DNA of 64,000 nt, from the NCBI RefSeq assembly GCF_023283985.1, contig NZ_JAKIKU010000002.1, positions 547,123 to 611,122 on the forward strand. The letters run 5' to 3'. Made by a program: the position numbers and the translations under genes. Positions 19,341-28,309 of this stretch are shown piece after piece; the stretch's first letter is position 1; every line of letters starts with the position of its first letter. The stretch is from Shewanella electrodiphila. Its GTDB lineage: Bacteria; Pseudomonadota; Gammaproteobacteria; Enterobacterales; Shewanellaceae. The notes beneath the pieces were generated by a model that did no database searches, was not told where the DNA came from, and saw nothing but the letters and a program-made list of their open reading frames with translations.

Positions 19341-20351
19341 TTAACCTAAACGGTCAATAACCGCTTGGGTGAAGTCAGTAGTACCATGAGTACCGCCTAA
19401 GTCACGAGTAGTACGGTCGCCTTCTTCGATCACTGCAGATACTGCTGCGCGGATCATTTCAGCTTTGTCAGCCATACCTAAGTATTCAAGCATCTGGATA
19501 GAAGCAAGAATTACAGACGTTGGGTTAGCTAAGTTTTTACCCGCGATATCAGGTGCGCTACCATGAACAGCTTCGAAAATAGCAGCATCTTTACCGATGT
19601 TAGCACCAGGTGCCATGCCTAAACCGCCGACTAGACCTGCACATAAGTCAGATAAGATATCGCCGAATAAGTTAGTGGTGACCAAAACGTCGAAATTTTC
19701 TGGATTCATAACCAACTTCATACAAGTTGCGTCAACAATCATTTCTTCTGTTTCGATATCTGGGTAACGTTCACTTACTTCACGTGCCACTTTCAAGAAT
19801 AAACCTGAAGTTGATTTCATGATGTTAGCTTTGTGGACGATAGTCACTTTTTTACGGTTTTCTTTACGCGCTAGTTCGTAGGCAAATGTTGTGATTTGCT
19901 CAGCGCCTTGGCGTGTAATGATACTGGTGGCTTCCGCTGTCGCGCCGTCATCAGATACTTTTTGACCTAAACCTGAGTACATACCTTCCGTGTTCTCACG
20001 AACGGTAATGATATCAATGTTGTCGTAACGTGCTTGAGTACCGTTAAATGAAAGTACTGGGCGTACGTTTGCATATAGGCTGAATTTTTTACGTAAGCTC
20101 ACGTTAATTGAAGTGAAGCCTTCTCCAACAGGTGTTGTTAAAGGTCCTTTCAATGTAATACGGTTTTTTTCGATTAGGTCTAAGGTACGCTGTGGTACTA
20201 ATTCACCTTGCTTTTCTAGTGCGGCTAAACCGGCGTCTGCAAATTCATATTCAAAGTCGCAACCAGCTTTGTCGAGAATCTTTAAAGCGGAATCGATAAT
20301 GCTTGGTCCAATCCCGTCACCTGGGATTACGGTTATAGTACGTTTTGGCAT
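19341..20351 (-). CDS. isocitrate dehydrogenase, NAD-type
   Basis: Oxidative decarboxylation of isocitrate to 2-oxoglutarate in the TCA cycle. The start was set at ATG 20351 (336 residues) with AAGGA upstream; the longer frame begins 15 nt earlier. It has the isocitrate/isopropylmalate dehydrogenase fold: PGDGIGP near the N-terminus, SLRKKFSLYANVRP for isocitrate binding, TVRENTEGMYSG, the metal-binding aspartates in NLFGDILSDLCAG, and HGSAPDIAGKNLANP. The Asp in APDIAG, rather than the Lys-Tyr pair of NADP enzymes, indicates NAD preference. It is clearly shorter than E. coli NADP-IDH. Divergent from an S9 peptidase gene. Confidence 0.88.
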   Translation of the reverse strand: MPKRTITVIPGDGIGPSIIDSALKILDKAGCDFEYEFADAGLAALEKQGELVPQRTLDLIEKNRITLKGPLTTPVGEGFTSINVSLRKKFSLYANVRPVLSFNGTQARYDNIDIITVRENTEGMYSGLGQKVSDDGATAEATSIITRQGAEQITTFAYELARKENRKKVTIVHKANIMKSTSGLFLKVAREVSERYPDIETEEMIVDATCMKLVMNPENFDVLVTTNLFGDILSDLCAGLVGGLGMAPGANIGKDAAIFEAVHGSAPDIAGKNLANPTSVILASIQMLEYLGMADKAEMIRAAVSAVIEEGDRTTRDLGGTHGTTDFTQAVIDRLG

Positions 20352-20478
20352 GGATAGTCCTTCCACTTAGTGGTTACTGCATTTTCCTGTCAGTGTTAAT
20401 AACACTGTTACGGGACGATTAACTAACGGTTCTGTTGCGGCGCATTTTAACGAATTTTGAAATTTTTTTACAGGATTT

Positions 20479-20494
20479 AGTGAGATAAATCACA
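20479..20494. promoter_or_regulatory. candidate CRP site between NAD-IDH and the S9 peptidase
   Basis: AGTGA-N6-TCACA, one mismatch from the CRP consensus, about 130 bp upstream of the isocitrate dehydrogenase start. The rest of this 496-bp divergent gap holds no gene. Confidence 0.5.
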
Positions 20495-20847
20495 TATTTT
20501 TTAAGTTTTTTAAGTTAATCCTCAGCTGATTGCTTTAAGATATTCACAACAGCTTAAATTAAAGCTTCAATATGCGTCATATTTAGACCGTGATTGTTGC
20601 TGATTCGTTAATTGGTTCGGTTAATTTACCAAGATAGCTTATTGAGATTAGATTTTTTGAACAGACGACTTTGGTCTAACAGTTTAAAAAATAAACTTAA
20701 TTATTGTTTTTGCTAAAAAGAGAACAGAATTATACATTGATGGTAAACGATCTATTTCCACTCATGTAAAATATGTCGTTTCTTATGCTTAAGCGTTAGG
20801 ATGAGTCTTCAAGACTTAGCCGTTTAAAAATAATAAATATAACGAGG

Positions 20848-23604
20848 ATGACTTTGAAGTTACATAAACTTATTCCCTTGACGTTACTCACAGCGTCAAT
20901 GTCGCTTGCTGCGGCTGAACAACCCACTTCATTATCGCTAAATGACATTATGCATTTTGAAACGCTTAAGCAGCCAGTGATTTCTGATAATGGAAAGACC
21001 ATCGCTGTTGAAGCAATGCCTGATAGAGGTGATAGCCGGGCACTGATCAATATTGTTGAATCTAAGAAGCAGTTTGTTATTGCTGGCGGTTCAGATGTTA
21101 AGCTGAACAGCCAAGGCAGTTTTGCCATTGCGACGCTTAATCCGACGTTATTAGAAAAGAAGACATTAAAAAAATCGGAACTGCATTCAGGGCTTGCATT
21201 ATTCAACACCGAAACAGCTGAACAACAAAACTTCGAGAAAGTGAAACATGCAGAGTTTAGCCAGGATGGACTCTTTTTAGCGATTTGGTTTGAAGCTGAA
21301 AAAGCCGAGGGTGATGAAGATAAAGACGCACCTAGTATCAATGAAAAAGACATTGGCAGTGCAATAAAACTGATTCAATTAGCTGACAACTCGAGCCACG
21401 ATTTTGACAATGTGACTCAATTTAGTTTTGACCGCGTCGGTAAAAACTTTGTTGTTGCTATTAATGATATCAAAACAAATCAACACCTCATTAAAAAAGT
21501 TAACTTAACCAATAATACCCTTAAGCAAGTGTTTAAAAACATTGATAGCCAGGTTGGAGAGCTAAGTTTATCTGATGATGGTCAATGGCTCGCTTTCACT
21601 CAAGGTGACGCTAAAGTCGAACGTGATGAGCGTGAATATCAGCTTTCACTATTAAACTTAACCACATTTAAATTGAAAGAAACGCCACTGGATGATGACT
21701 GGACATTAAACCAATATTCTAAAGTGTTTTTCTCTGAAGACAGTTTGCGACTATTTATTGGCCGCGTACCTCAGGTTGATAAAGTGGTTTCGTTAGCAGA
21801 GATCGAGTCTGAAGCTGACTTATATGATACCAGTGTGGTTACAGGTCTTCGTAATTTGAAAGTGTGGCATGGCGATGACCCAAAGATAAAGCCTCATGAA
21901 GTTAAGCAATATTCAAAAGAGCAACAACGCACTTATTTATCTGTACTGCATGTAAAAGCAAATCGCATCGTCCAACTTGCTGATGAAGCGATTCCAGATG
22001 TGCAATATGGAGAGCAGCAACGTTATCTACTGGCGACCTCAGATGTGCCATATCAGAAAATGATCACTTGGGCGGGTTTTTACCAAGACGTTTATCTGGT
22101 TGATTTAAATACTGGTAGAAAGTTGCAGTTACTGACTCAGCATCCATCTAATGAAATGCCAACATTATCGCCAAATGCACGCTTTGTTGCTTATTATCAA
22201 CAAGGCCAGCTATTTATGTACGATATTGCAGGCGTGAGAAGACACACCATCTCAAAAGATATTAGCGTCAGTTTTGCCAATGAAGATCATGATTATCCTG
22301 GTAATGCACCAAGCTATGGTTTCGGTCCTTGGTTAGCAGATGGCTCAGGCATTATTGCCTATGACAAATATGACATTTGGCAGTTCAACTCGTCATCTTT
22401 TGACGGCTTTATGTTGTCAAAAGGGGAAGGGCGTAAGACTAAAACGCAACTACGTGTAGAAGGGCAATACGAAGACGGCGATGTGCCTGCGGTTGTCACA
22501 CAAGATCAATCATTGCTGATTCATGGTTATAACGAAACCACTAAAGCCGACAGTCTTTATAGTGCTACAGTTGGCGTCTCTAGTTTGACCGAATTAGTTG
22601 ATAGTAACGCTAAACTGAAAATCTTAGCGCGCAGTAAAAATGCAGATACTATCGTGTATTCGAAAGAGCGTTATGATTTGTTTCCAGATCTTTATACCGC
22701 TAGCGTGAACTCACCAAATGATGCTGTAAAACAAACTGATTTAGACAAGCAACGTGATGGCTTTGATTGGGCAAGTGCTGAGTTGGTTCAGTGGAGCGAT
22801 GCTGATGGTCGTAAAACTGATGGCGTATTGATTAAACCCACTCATTATCAAGAAGGTAAGCAATACCCTGTCATGGTGTATTTTTACCGCTTTATGAGCG
22901 ACCGTTTACATTCATTCCCGCATATGGCGATAAACCATCGTCCTAACTTTGCTTGGTATGCTGACAATGGCTACGCAATATTCTTGCCTGATATCCGTTT
23001 TGAAGTAGGTTATCCTGGGGCATCAGCAGTTAAAGGGTTAACTTCTGGCGTCCAAAAGCTTATCGATATGGGTATCGCCGATCCTGACGCTGTGGGGATT
23101 CAAGGGCATTCGTGGGGCGGCTATCAAACTGCTTTTGCAGTGACCCAGACAAATATATTTAAAGCTGCAGTAACAGGCGCGCCCGTATCGAATATGACCA
23201 GTGCATATAGTGGCATTCGTCATGGTTCAGGTTTAGCGCGTCAGTTCCAATACGAAACAGGCCAAAGCCGTATTGCTGAAAGCTTGTTTCAATCACCACA
23301 GAAATATATAGAAAACTCACCAGTGTTTTATGCTGAACGTATTCAAACCCCGATGATGATTATGTTTGGTGATAAAGATGATGCGGTGCCTTGGGAACAA
23401 GGTGTTGAATTATATCTGGCGATGCGCCGTACGGGGAAAGATGTGGTGTTCTTACAATATGAAGACGAACCACATCACTTGAAAAAGTACCCAAATAAAT
23501 TAGATTACACGATTAGAATGAAGCAGTATTTTGACCATTACCTAAAGGGTGCAGATGCGCCAAAGTGGTTGGAAAAAGGCGAAGCTTATAAAGAATATAA
23601 GTAG
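20848..23604 (+). CDS. S9 family prolyl-oligopeptidase-like serine peptidase, exported
   Basis: A 918-residue secreted peptidase. It has a signal peptide (about 1-23, ending SLAAAE), a long beta-propeller region (about 30-650) that gates access, and a C-terminal alpha/beta-hydrolase domain with the nucleophile S755 in GHSWGGY, a likely aspartate in FGDKDDAVPW near 846, and the histidine in EPHHLKKY (around 876-877). Family members cleave peptides or acylated peptides in the periplasm. The architecture is like dipeptidyl-peptidase or acylaminoacyl-peptidase relatives; exact specificity cannot be read. It stands alone with its own terminator. Confidence 0.9.
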   Translation: MTLKLHKLIPLTLLTASMSLAAAEQPTSLSLNDIMHFETLKQPVISDNGKTIAVEAMPDRGDSRALINIVESKKQFVIAGGSDVKLNSQGSFAIATLNPTLLEKKTLKKSELHSGLALFNTETAEQQNFEKVKHAEFSQDGLFLAIWFEAEKAEGDEDKDAPSINEKDIGSAIKLIQLADNSSHDFDNVTQFSFDRVGKNFVVAINDIKTNQHLIKKVNLTNNTLKQVFKNIDSQVGELSLSDDGQWLAFTQGDAKVERDEREYQLSLLNLTTFKLKETPLDDDWTLNQYSKVFFSEDSLRLFIGRVPQVDKVVSLAEIESEADLYDTSVVTGLRNLKVWHGDDPKIKPHEVKQYSKEQQRTYLSVLHVKANRIVQLADEAIPDVQYGEQQRYLLATSDVPYQKMITWAGFYQDVYLVDLNTGRKLQLLTQHPSNEMPTLSPNARFVAYYQQGQLFMYDIAGVRRHTISKDISVSFANEDHDYPGNAPSYGFGPWLADGSGIIAYDKYDIWQFNSSSFDGFMLSKGEGRKTKTQLRVEGQYEDGDVPAVVTQDQSLLIHGYNETTKADSLYSATVGVSSLTELVDSNAKLKILARSKNADTIVYSKERYDLFPDLYTASVNSPNDAVKQTDLDKQRDGFDWASAELVQWSDADGRKTDGVLIKPTHYQEGKQYPVMVYFYRFMSDRLHSFPHMAINHRPNFAWYADNGYAIFLPDIRFEVGYPGASAVKGLTSGVQKLIDMGIADPDAVGIQGHSWGGYQTAFAVTQTNIFKAAVTGAPVSNMTSAYSGIRHGSGLARQFQYETGQSRIAESLFQSPQKYIENSPVFYAERIQTPMMIMFGDKDDAVPWEQGVELYLAMRRTGKDVVFLQYEDEPHHLKKYPNKLDYTIRMKQYFDHYLKGADAPKWLEKGEAYKEYK

Positions 23605-23654
23605 CTACCTATATTCATTTAATCGAGCTAAACTGACTCAGTTAAGTCCAATAA

Positions 23655-23680
23655 AAATGCCACATTAAGTGGCATTTTTT
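23655..23680. terminator. terminator after the S9 peptidase
   Basis: AATGCCAC / GTGGCATT arms, A run on the left and T6 on the right. It could serve both convergent genes. Confidence 0.85.
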
Positions 23681-23764
23681 ATGTTTGCATGACGCTGGGG
23701 TCATTGAATAATACAACAGGTTTAGCAAAATCAATTCAGTGATTAGGCAATGAGCCTTTTAGCG

Positions 23765-24229
23765 TTACTTCTGGGTATCGCTTGTGGCTTCCGCTTCTAC
23801 AGCTGGTAACACAGCTGTTGTCGAGGTCACAGGCTCTACAATGTTATTTAAAATTGGGATCTGCAAGAACTGGTCATAAGTTTCTTGCCCCCATGCAATC
23901 AGCTGCTCATCTTTAAACAACAAAGGTGTACACTCATCTTTGGTGGTTTTACCATCGGATTTTACGTGGTGCGTTCGATAAAACATAATTTGAAAGTTTG
24001 CGCTATCGGAAGCTTTGGCTTCGGTAAAGTCAGCTCGACCCATCTGTTGACGAATGCTTTGAATACTTTGCCCAATGGTTATTTCGCTCAGCATCCTATG
24101 GTTAAACTCTTGTCTTTCTTGCCAGCTTCGATCTTCAGGACGAGGCTCGTAAATGATGACAACGGTGATTGCGAATACGACATAAGCGATAAACATTGAT
24201 GCAATAAGCATGGAGAGGGAAGGTTTCAT
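23765..24229 (-). CDS. DUF3192 family protein with N-terminal membrane anchor
   Basis: 154 residues. A single hydrophobic segment at about 6-27 (either anchor or signal) is followed by a domain with IGQSIQSIRQQMGRADF and the TKDECTPLLFKDEQLIAWG ending that I associate with the DUF3192 family. Family members are of unknown function. It starts 4 bp after the xni stop, so the two genes are co-transcribed. An Ala/Glu/Thr-rich C-terminal tail follows residue 135. Confidence 0.75.
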   Translation of the reverse strand: MKPSLSMLIASMFIAYVVFAITVVIIYEPRPEDRSWQERQEFNHRMLSEITIGQSIQSIRQQMGRADFTEAKASDSANFQIMFYRTHHVKSDGKTTKDECTPLLFKDEQLIAWGQETYDQFLQIPILNNIVEPVTSTTAVLPAVEAEATSDTQK

Positions 24230-24232
24230 TGC

Positions 24233-25009
24233 TTAAGCATTCCTTTCGTTTTGGGCTGGGACTCTAAATTGTTTCAGATTGATATTAAGTGGCATATGGC
24301 ATTGTAGCTGTGCCAGTTTATAACTTACCCGTGCCATATCTTTGCCATCTAATAATTTTTGAGCTTGCTTTGCCCCAAGGTTATCGATTGATTTATATAA
24401 GTTGGCGAGGCTACGAAATTTATTTAATAAGTCTGCAGCTGATTTGGGGCCAATGCCAGCAATCCCTGGCACTTTATTGCCAGAATCACCTGCTAGAGCG
24501 ATAAAGTCTAATATTTGATTTTGCTGAACGGCTAACTTCTTTTCGTATTCTTTTATCTCAAAATACTGTTGTTTGAAGTGGTCCCAGATATCGATATTCG
24601 ATTGGCTAATTTGACCAAAACCTTTGTCCGTCGACACTATGATTGCTTTGCCATTATTTTCGGCGATTTTTGTGGCTAAGGTTGCAATGACATCATCAGC
24701 TTCTGAGGCAGCGTCATGTGAATGTATGTTGGCTTCTGCTAAGGCAACTTTAATCTCAGCTAATCCAGATTTTAACGCTGCAGGCATGGGCTTGCGGCCT
24801 TTTTTATAATCTGGGTATAAGCGCTTTCGCCAGGATTCTTCATCGCCGTCCCACACTACAATCGCATGAGTGGGTTTATGGTGGTTTAGGAGCTTTTTTG
24901 ACGCAGATATTGTGCGCTCTTTGACACTGGCAATATCATTTTCATCTGGTAATACAGCATGAATACGTCTAACAAGATTGAGACCATCAATGATCAATAG
25001 TTTATTCAT
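24233..25009 (-). CDS. xni: flap endonuclease Xni (exonuclease IX)
   Basis: 5'-nuclease of the FEN family, related to the N-terminal domain of DNA polymerase I, acting on flap structures. 258 residues. Acidic metal ligands are visible in LLIDGLNLVRR (D9), VVWDGDEESWR, EADDVIATLA and VSTDKGFGQ. The helix-hairpin-helix GIAGIGPKSAADLL is near residue 185. Lies upstream of the DUF3192 gene with a 4-bp gap. ppnN, transcribed in the same direction, lies 175 bp upstream; a close xni-ppnN order is also seen in E. coli (ygdG-ygdH). Confidence 0.93.
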   Translation of the reverse strand: MNKLLIIDGLNLVRRIHAVLPDENDIASVKERTISASKKLLNHHKPTHAIVVWDGDEESWRKRLYPDYKKGRKPMPAALKSGLAEIKVALAEANIHSHDAASEADDVIATLATKIAENNGKAIIVSTDKGFGQISQSNIDIWDHFKQQYFEIKEYEKKLAVQQNQILDFIALAGDSGNKVPGIAGIGPKSAADLLNKFRSLANLYKSIDNLGAKQAQKLLDGKDMARVSYKLAQLQCHMPLNINLKQFRVPAQNERNA

Positions 25010-25184
25010 GTTTTATCTTTTCGTTGCTGGTGGCACGACTTAAGTGAGTCGTTGCAGGGAATATTTTATTATTAATATCACAGGGAAAGTCTATTTCATG
25101 TGACGCAAATTGTGATGACTAATCATATAGCTATTTAACGTGATATTAAACAACGCCCTGCATTTTACTTGGCCAAAGTAGCTT

Positions 25185-26549
25185 CTAGTCATCAGGGGTA
25201 ACAATTTGATAGCAAGGGACATAAGCGCTACCTGGCAGCTTCATTCTTTGTTGCTTAACAAAAGCGTTTAGCAATTTATCCATCATCGTCATTAGTTGTT
25301 TATCACCACGGATTTCAAAGGGGCCAAACTCGTCGATTAATTTGATGGTATCGCTTTTTACATTACCAGCCACAATACCTGAAAATGCGCGCCTAAGTGT
25401 TGCGGCAAGCTCTGCTTTGTTTGGTTGAAAGTATAAATGCAAGTTCCCCATCACATCATGAGTAGGCTCAAAAGGTAGTTGAAATTCAGGCTCTATTTTT
25501 AATGACCACTGAAATTGATAGGCATCGCCTAAACTTTTACGCATCTCTTTTACCTTCAGCATGCCTTGTTTCATTATGCGGCCGACAGCGACTGGGTCAT
25601 CAATAACGATTTGATACTTGTCCTGTGCTTCTTGACCTAGCGTTGCGCCAATAAAGGCATCAATTTCTATGAAATAGTCAGCGCTCTCTTTGGGACCAGT
25701 TAGAATGAGCGGGAAGGGTAAATCTTGGTTTGCCTGATTGAGTAAAATCCCCAGAATATACAGTAATTCCTCAGCTGTCCCGGCGCCGCCAGGAAAGATA
25801 ACGATACCGTGCCCTAAGCGAACAAAGGCTTCTAAACGTTTTTCGATATCAGGCAATATGACTAATTCATTGACGATTTGATTTGGAGGCTCAGCGGCTA
25901 TAATACTGGGTTCTGTTAAGCCGATATAACGTGCATTACTGACTCGCTGTTTTGCGTGTCCAATCGCAGCGCCTTTCATCGGGCCTTCCATCGCGCCAGG
26001 GCCACAACCGGTACAGATATCTAAGCCTCTTAATCCCAACTCGTAGCCGACTTCACGGGTGTATTGATATTCAATGGGGTTAATACTATGACCGCCCCAA
26101 CAAACAACCACATTGGGATCTTTCATCGGAGAAATGACTCTGGCATTACGCAGAATATCGAACACCACATTGGTGATGTGGCTGGCATTGGTCAGGTTGA
26201 TATGTTTTAAATTATCATATTTATTGTCGATATAGACAATGTCTCGTAAGACTGCAAATAGATGCTCTTGAATGCCCGCAATAATTTCTCCGTCGACAAA
26301 AGCCTGCTCTGGAGGGTTGATTAATTCAATTAATAGGCCCCGCTCACGCTGTAGTACATTGATATCAAAATTGGCGTAAGTGTCAAATAGGGTTTTTGAG
26401 TTATCACTTTGCAAACCGGAGGCGAGGACAGCAAGGGAGCAGTTTCTTAGCAGTTGGTAAAGTTCACTTTTAGCGCTTTGCTTTAAACGATTAACTTCCA
26501 TTTGAGACAGTTGATCTAAACTGCCTCTAGGGCTAATTTTTACAATCAT
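25185..26549 (-). CDS. ppnN: pyrimidine/purine nucleotide 5'-monophosphate nucleosidase PpnN
   Basis: Hydrolyses nucleoside monophosphates to base and ribose 5-phosphate; in E. coli the orthologue is controlled by (p)ppGpp. The start was set at ATG 26549, giving 454 residues, the same as E. coli PpnN; a TTG two codons upstream is an unlikely start. It has a LOG/lysine-decarboxylase-like domain with [14 protein letters not shown] and the [16 protein letters not shown] motif, plus conserved N- and C-terminal regions. The ribosome site lies inside a small stem-loop (26552-26576). A diguanylate-cyclase gene lies 35 bp upstream on the same strand. Confidence 0.93.
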   Translation of the reverse strand: MIVKISPRGSLDQLSQMEVNRLKQSAKSELYQLLRNCSLAVLASGLQSDNSKTLFDTYANFDINVLQRERGLLIELINPPEQAFVDGEIIAGIQEHLFAVLRDIVYIDNKYDNLKHINLTNASHITNVVFDILRNARVISPMKDPNVVVCWGGHSINPIEYQYTREVGYELGLRGLDICTGCGPGAMEGPMKGAAIGHAKQRVSNARYIGLTEPSIIAAEPPNQIVNELVILPDIEKRLEAFVRLGHGIVIFPGGAGTAEELLYILGILLNQANQDLPFPLILTGPKESADYFIEIDAFIGATLGQEAQDKYQIVIDDPVAVGRIMKQGMLKVKEMRKSLGDAYQFQWSLKIEPEFQLPFEPTHDVMGNLHLYFQPNKAELAATLRRAFSGIVAGNVKSDTIKLIDEFGPFEIRGDKQLMTMMDKLLNAFVKQQRMKLPGSAYVPCYQIVTPDD

Positions 26550-26551
26550 AT

Positions 26552-26576
26552 GCAACTCCTCTTAGAGATGAGTTGC
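26552..26576 (-). promoter_or_regulatory. stem-loop sequestering the ppnN ribosome binding site
   Basis: GCAACTC / GAGTTGC 7-bp stem. On the minus strand the right arm includes the AGGAG Shine-Dalgarno sequence, a few nt before the ATG. It lies in the 35-bp gap between the GGDEF gene and ppnN, suggesting translational coupling or structure-controlled initiation. Confidence 0.45.
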
Positions 26577-26584
26577 CTATGATA

Positions 26585-28141
26585 TTAGATATCAATCACG
26601 ACTCTATCTCTGCCATTATTTTTGGCTTTGTATAGGGCAGCATCGGCACGCTCGAAGGTTTCTTCAATACGCTCGTTGTTCATAACTTGCGCTGCACCAA
26701 TGGATAATGTGACGGTAATACGCTGATTCTTAAATTTAAATGGGATGTTCTTAATTTTTTCCCGTACACGATTTAATAATAAACCAATATTGTCTTGATT
26801 GATTTCTGGAAGCAATAAAACAAACTCTTCACCGCCATAACGGGCAACAAATTCACTTTCTCGTAAAGAGTTTTTTAATGCCATAGCAATCACTTGCAAG
26901 GTTTTATCACCGGTGCTATGGCCAAAGTTATCATTAACAGATTTAAAATAATCAATGTCTGTTACTGCAACCCATAGCGGCGTATCAAAACGTTTATGAT
27001 TTCTAAATTCTTGCTCCATTCTGTCTTCAAGCGCTGCACGATTTGGCAATTGAGTCAGTGGATCAAGTAAGTTCAGTTTTTGGTGTTCAAACAGCTTTTC
27101 TTTATAACTATTAGCTTCTTTAGTGATGCTGGTGAGTTCTTTGCGCATTGACTCAATGGATTTACGCAATAGTGCTTGTTCACGACTTTCTAATGCTTCC
27201 TTACGACTTAAGGCATCTTTTAATGATGAAAGTTGCACGGTAAGCGCTGTCTTTAATGCCATTAAATCATCAGACTCAATTAAAATGCCGTCAGCATTAT
27301 CCACTCGTAAGTTAATTTCTTTATTAAGTTGAGTCTTAATTTGCTGTGAGCGGTCATTGTTATTGGCTGTATTTGTGACTACATCACGTACAACACTAAT
27401 GGCATCATTGAGTGCATATAAAAAGTCTTGAGATGCCGTTTTCTCACGTGCGATATTATTGAGTAATAAGCTTAGAATCGTTTGATACGACTCAAGTAAT
27501 GTATTCAGTTTGATGTCACCCATCAAGACTTCTTTCATCACTAAGATTTGATCACGCTGTTCTTTTCTAAATTCTATTTCTGAAATTTTATGGGCAAGCT
27601 CTTTCGCTAAAATGAGGTGTTGCGGCAAAATGACATGATCATCAGTGCCAGCAAACTCTTTTTGTAAAATATGCTCGTAGAAGCTAATCACTTGCTCTAC
27701 TTTTGGAATGTATTCCCAAATGGTATGAATGGGCTTATTAAGATCTTTTTTAAAGTAATTGATTTCTTTTTTGATTTCATCAGGCGCAGAATCAACTCTT
27801 TGTATCTGACTGATGACCCGAGAAAGGCTAGTGCGACTTTCTTCAAGGCGCGTCATAGTATGGTTGTATTGGCCTTTTAATAACCGTTCAATTTCTACTA
27901 ATTCAGGTAGCGCTTCATTGATTTGATCGTAACCCTGAAGGTGGTGACGCAATTTGGCTAAACGGTTATCGAGCTCAAGATTTTGTCCTTTGCAGGCTAG
28001 ACTCAAATGCCCTAAGAATTGAATTAAAGTACGTAATTTTTCATTACGATCTTCATGGATTTCTTCGAGTGCCAACTTAGCCGAATTAAGCTTCTGTTTT
28101 AATAATGAAACTTGTGAGACTGCAGTTGAAGAATCTTTCAT
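26585..28141 (-). CDS. diguanylate cyclase with long N-terminal helical region
   Basis: 518 residues. The C-terminal GGDEF domain (about 350-518) has an intact active site, GGEEF at 436-440, so it is expected to make cyclic di-GMP. The position of the inhibitory I-site reads RESE instead of RxxD, so product inhibition may be weak. The first about 340 residues are soluble, highly charged and heavily helical, with coiled-coil stretches (for instance around 290-345), and no membrane segment, so the sensory input is cytoplasmic and unknown. It lies 35 bp upstream of ppnN and may be transcribed with it. Confidence 0.9.
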   Translation of the reverse strand: MKDSSTAVSQVSLLKQKLNSAKLALEEIHEDRNEKLRTLIQFLGHLSLACKGQNLELDNRLAKLRHHLQGYDQINEALPELVEIERLLKGQYNHTMTRLEESRTSLSRVISQIQRVDSAPDEIKKEINYFKKDLNKPIHTIWEYIPKVEQVISFYEHILQKEFAGTDDHVILPQHLILAKELAHKISEIEFRKEQRDQILVMKEVLMGDIKLNTLLESYQTILSLLLNNIAREKTASQDFLYALNDAISVVRDVVTNTANNNDRSQQIKTQLNKEINLRVDNADGILIESDDLMALKTALTVQLSSLKDALSRKEALESREQALLRKSIESMRKELTSITKEANSYKEKLFEHQKLNLLDPLTQLPNRAALEDRMEQEFRNHKRFDTPLWVAVTDIDYFKSVNDNFGHSTGDKTLQVIAMALKNSLRESEFVARYGGEEFVLLLPEINQDNIGLLLNRVREKIKNIPFKFKNQRITVTLSIGAAQVMNNERIEETFERADAALYKAKNNGRDRVVIDI

Positions 28142-28309
28142 GCTTATAGGTTTCCTAAGATAAACAAATAACTAATAACATCAATAATCTAGCCGATTGA
28201 ATAGTCCATAATTATACTTTAAAAAAAGTATATTTAATAATGCTATCAATCAACTATACACCTATATCGGCCAATATGAATGAAAGCTTAGCAAATCGGG
28301 TTTTAGTGA

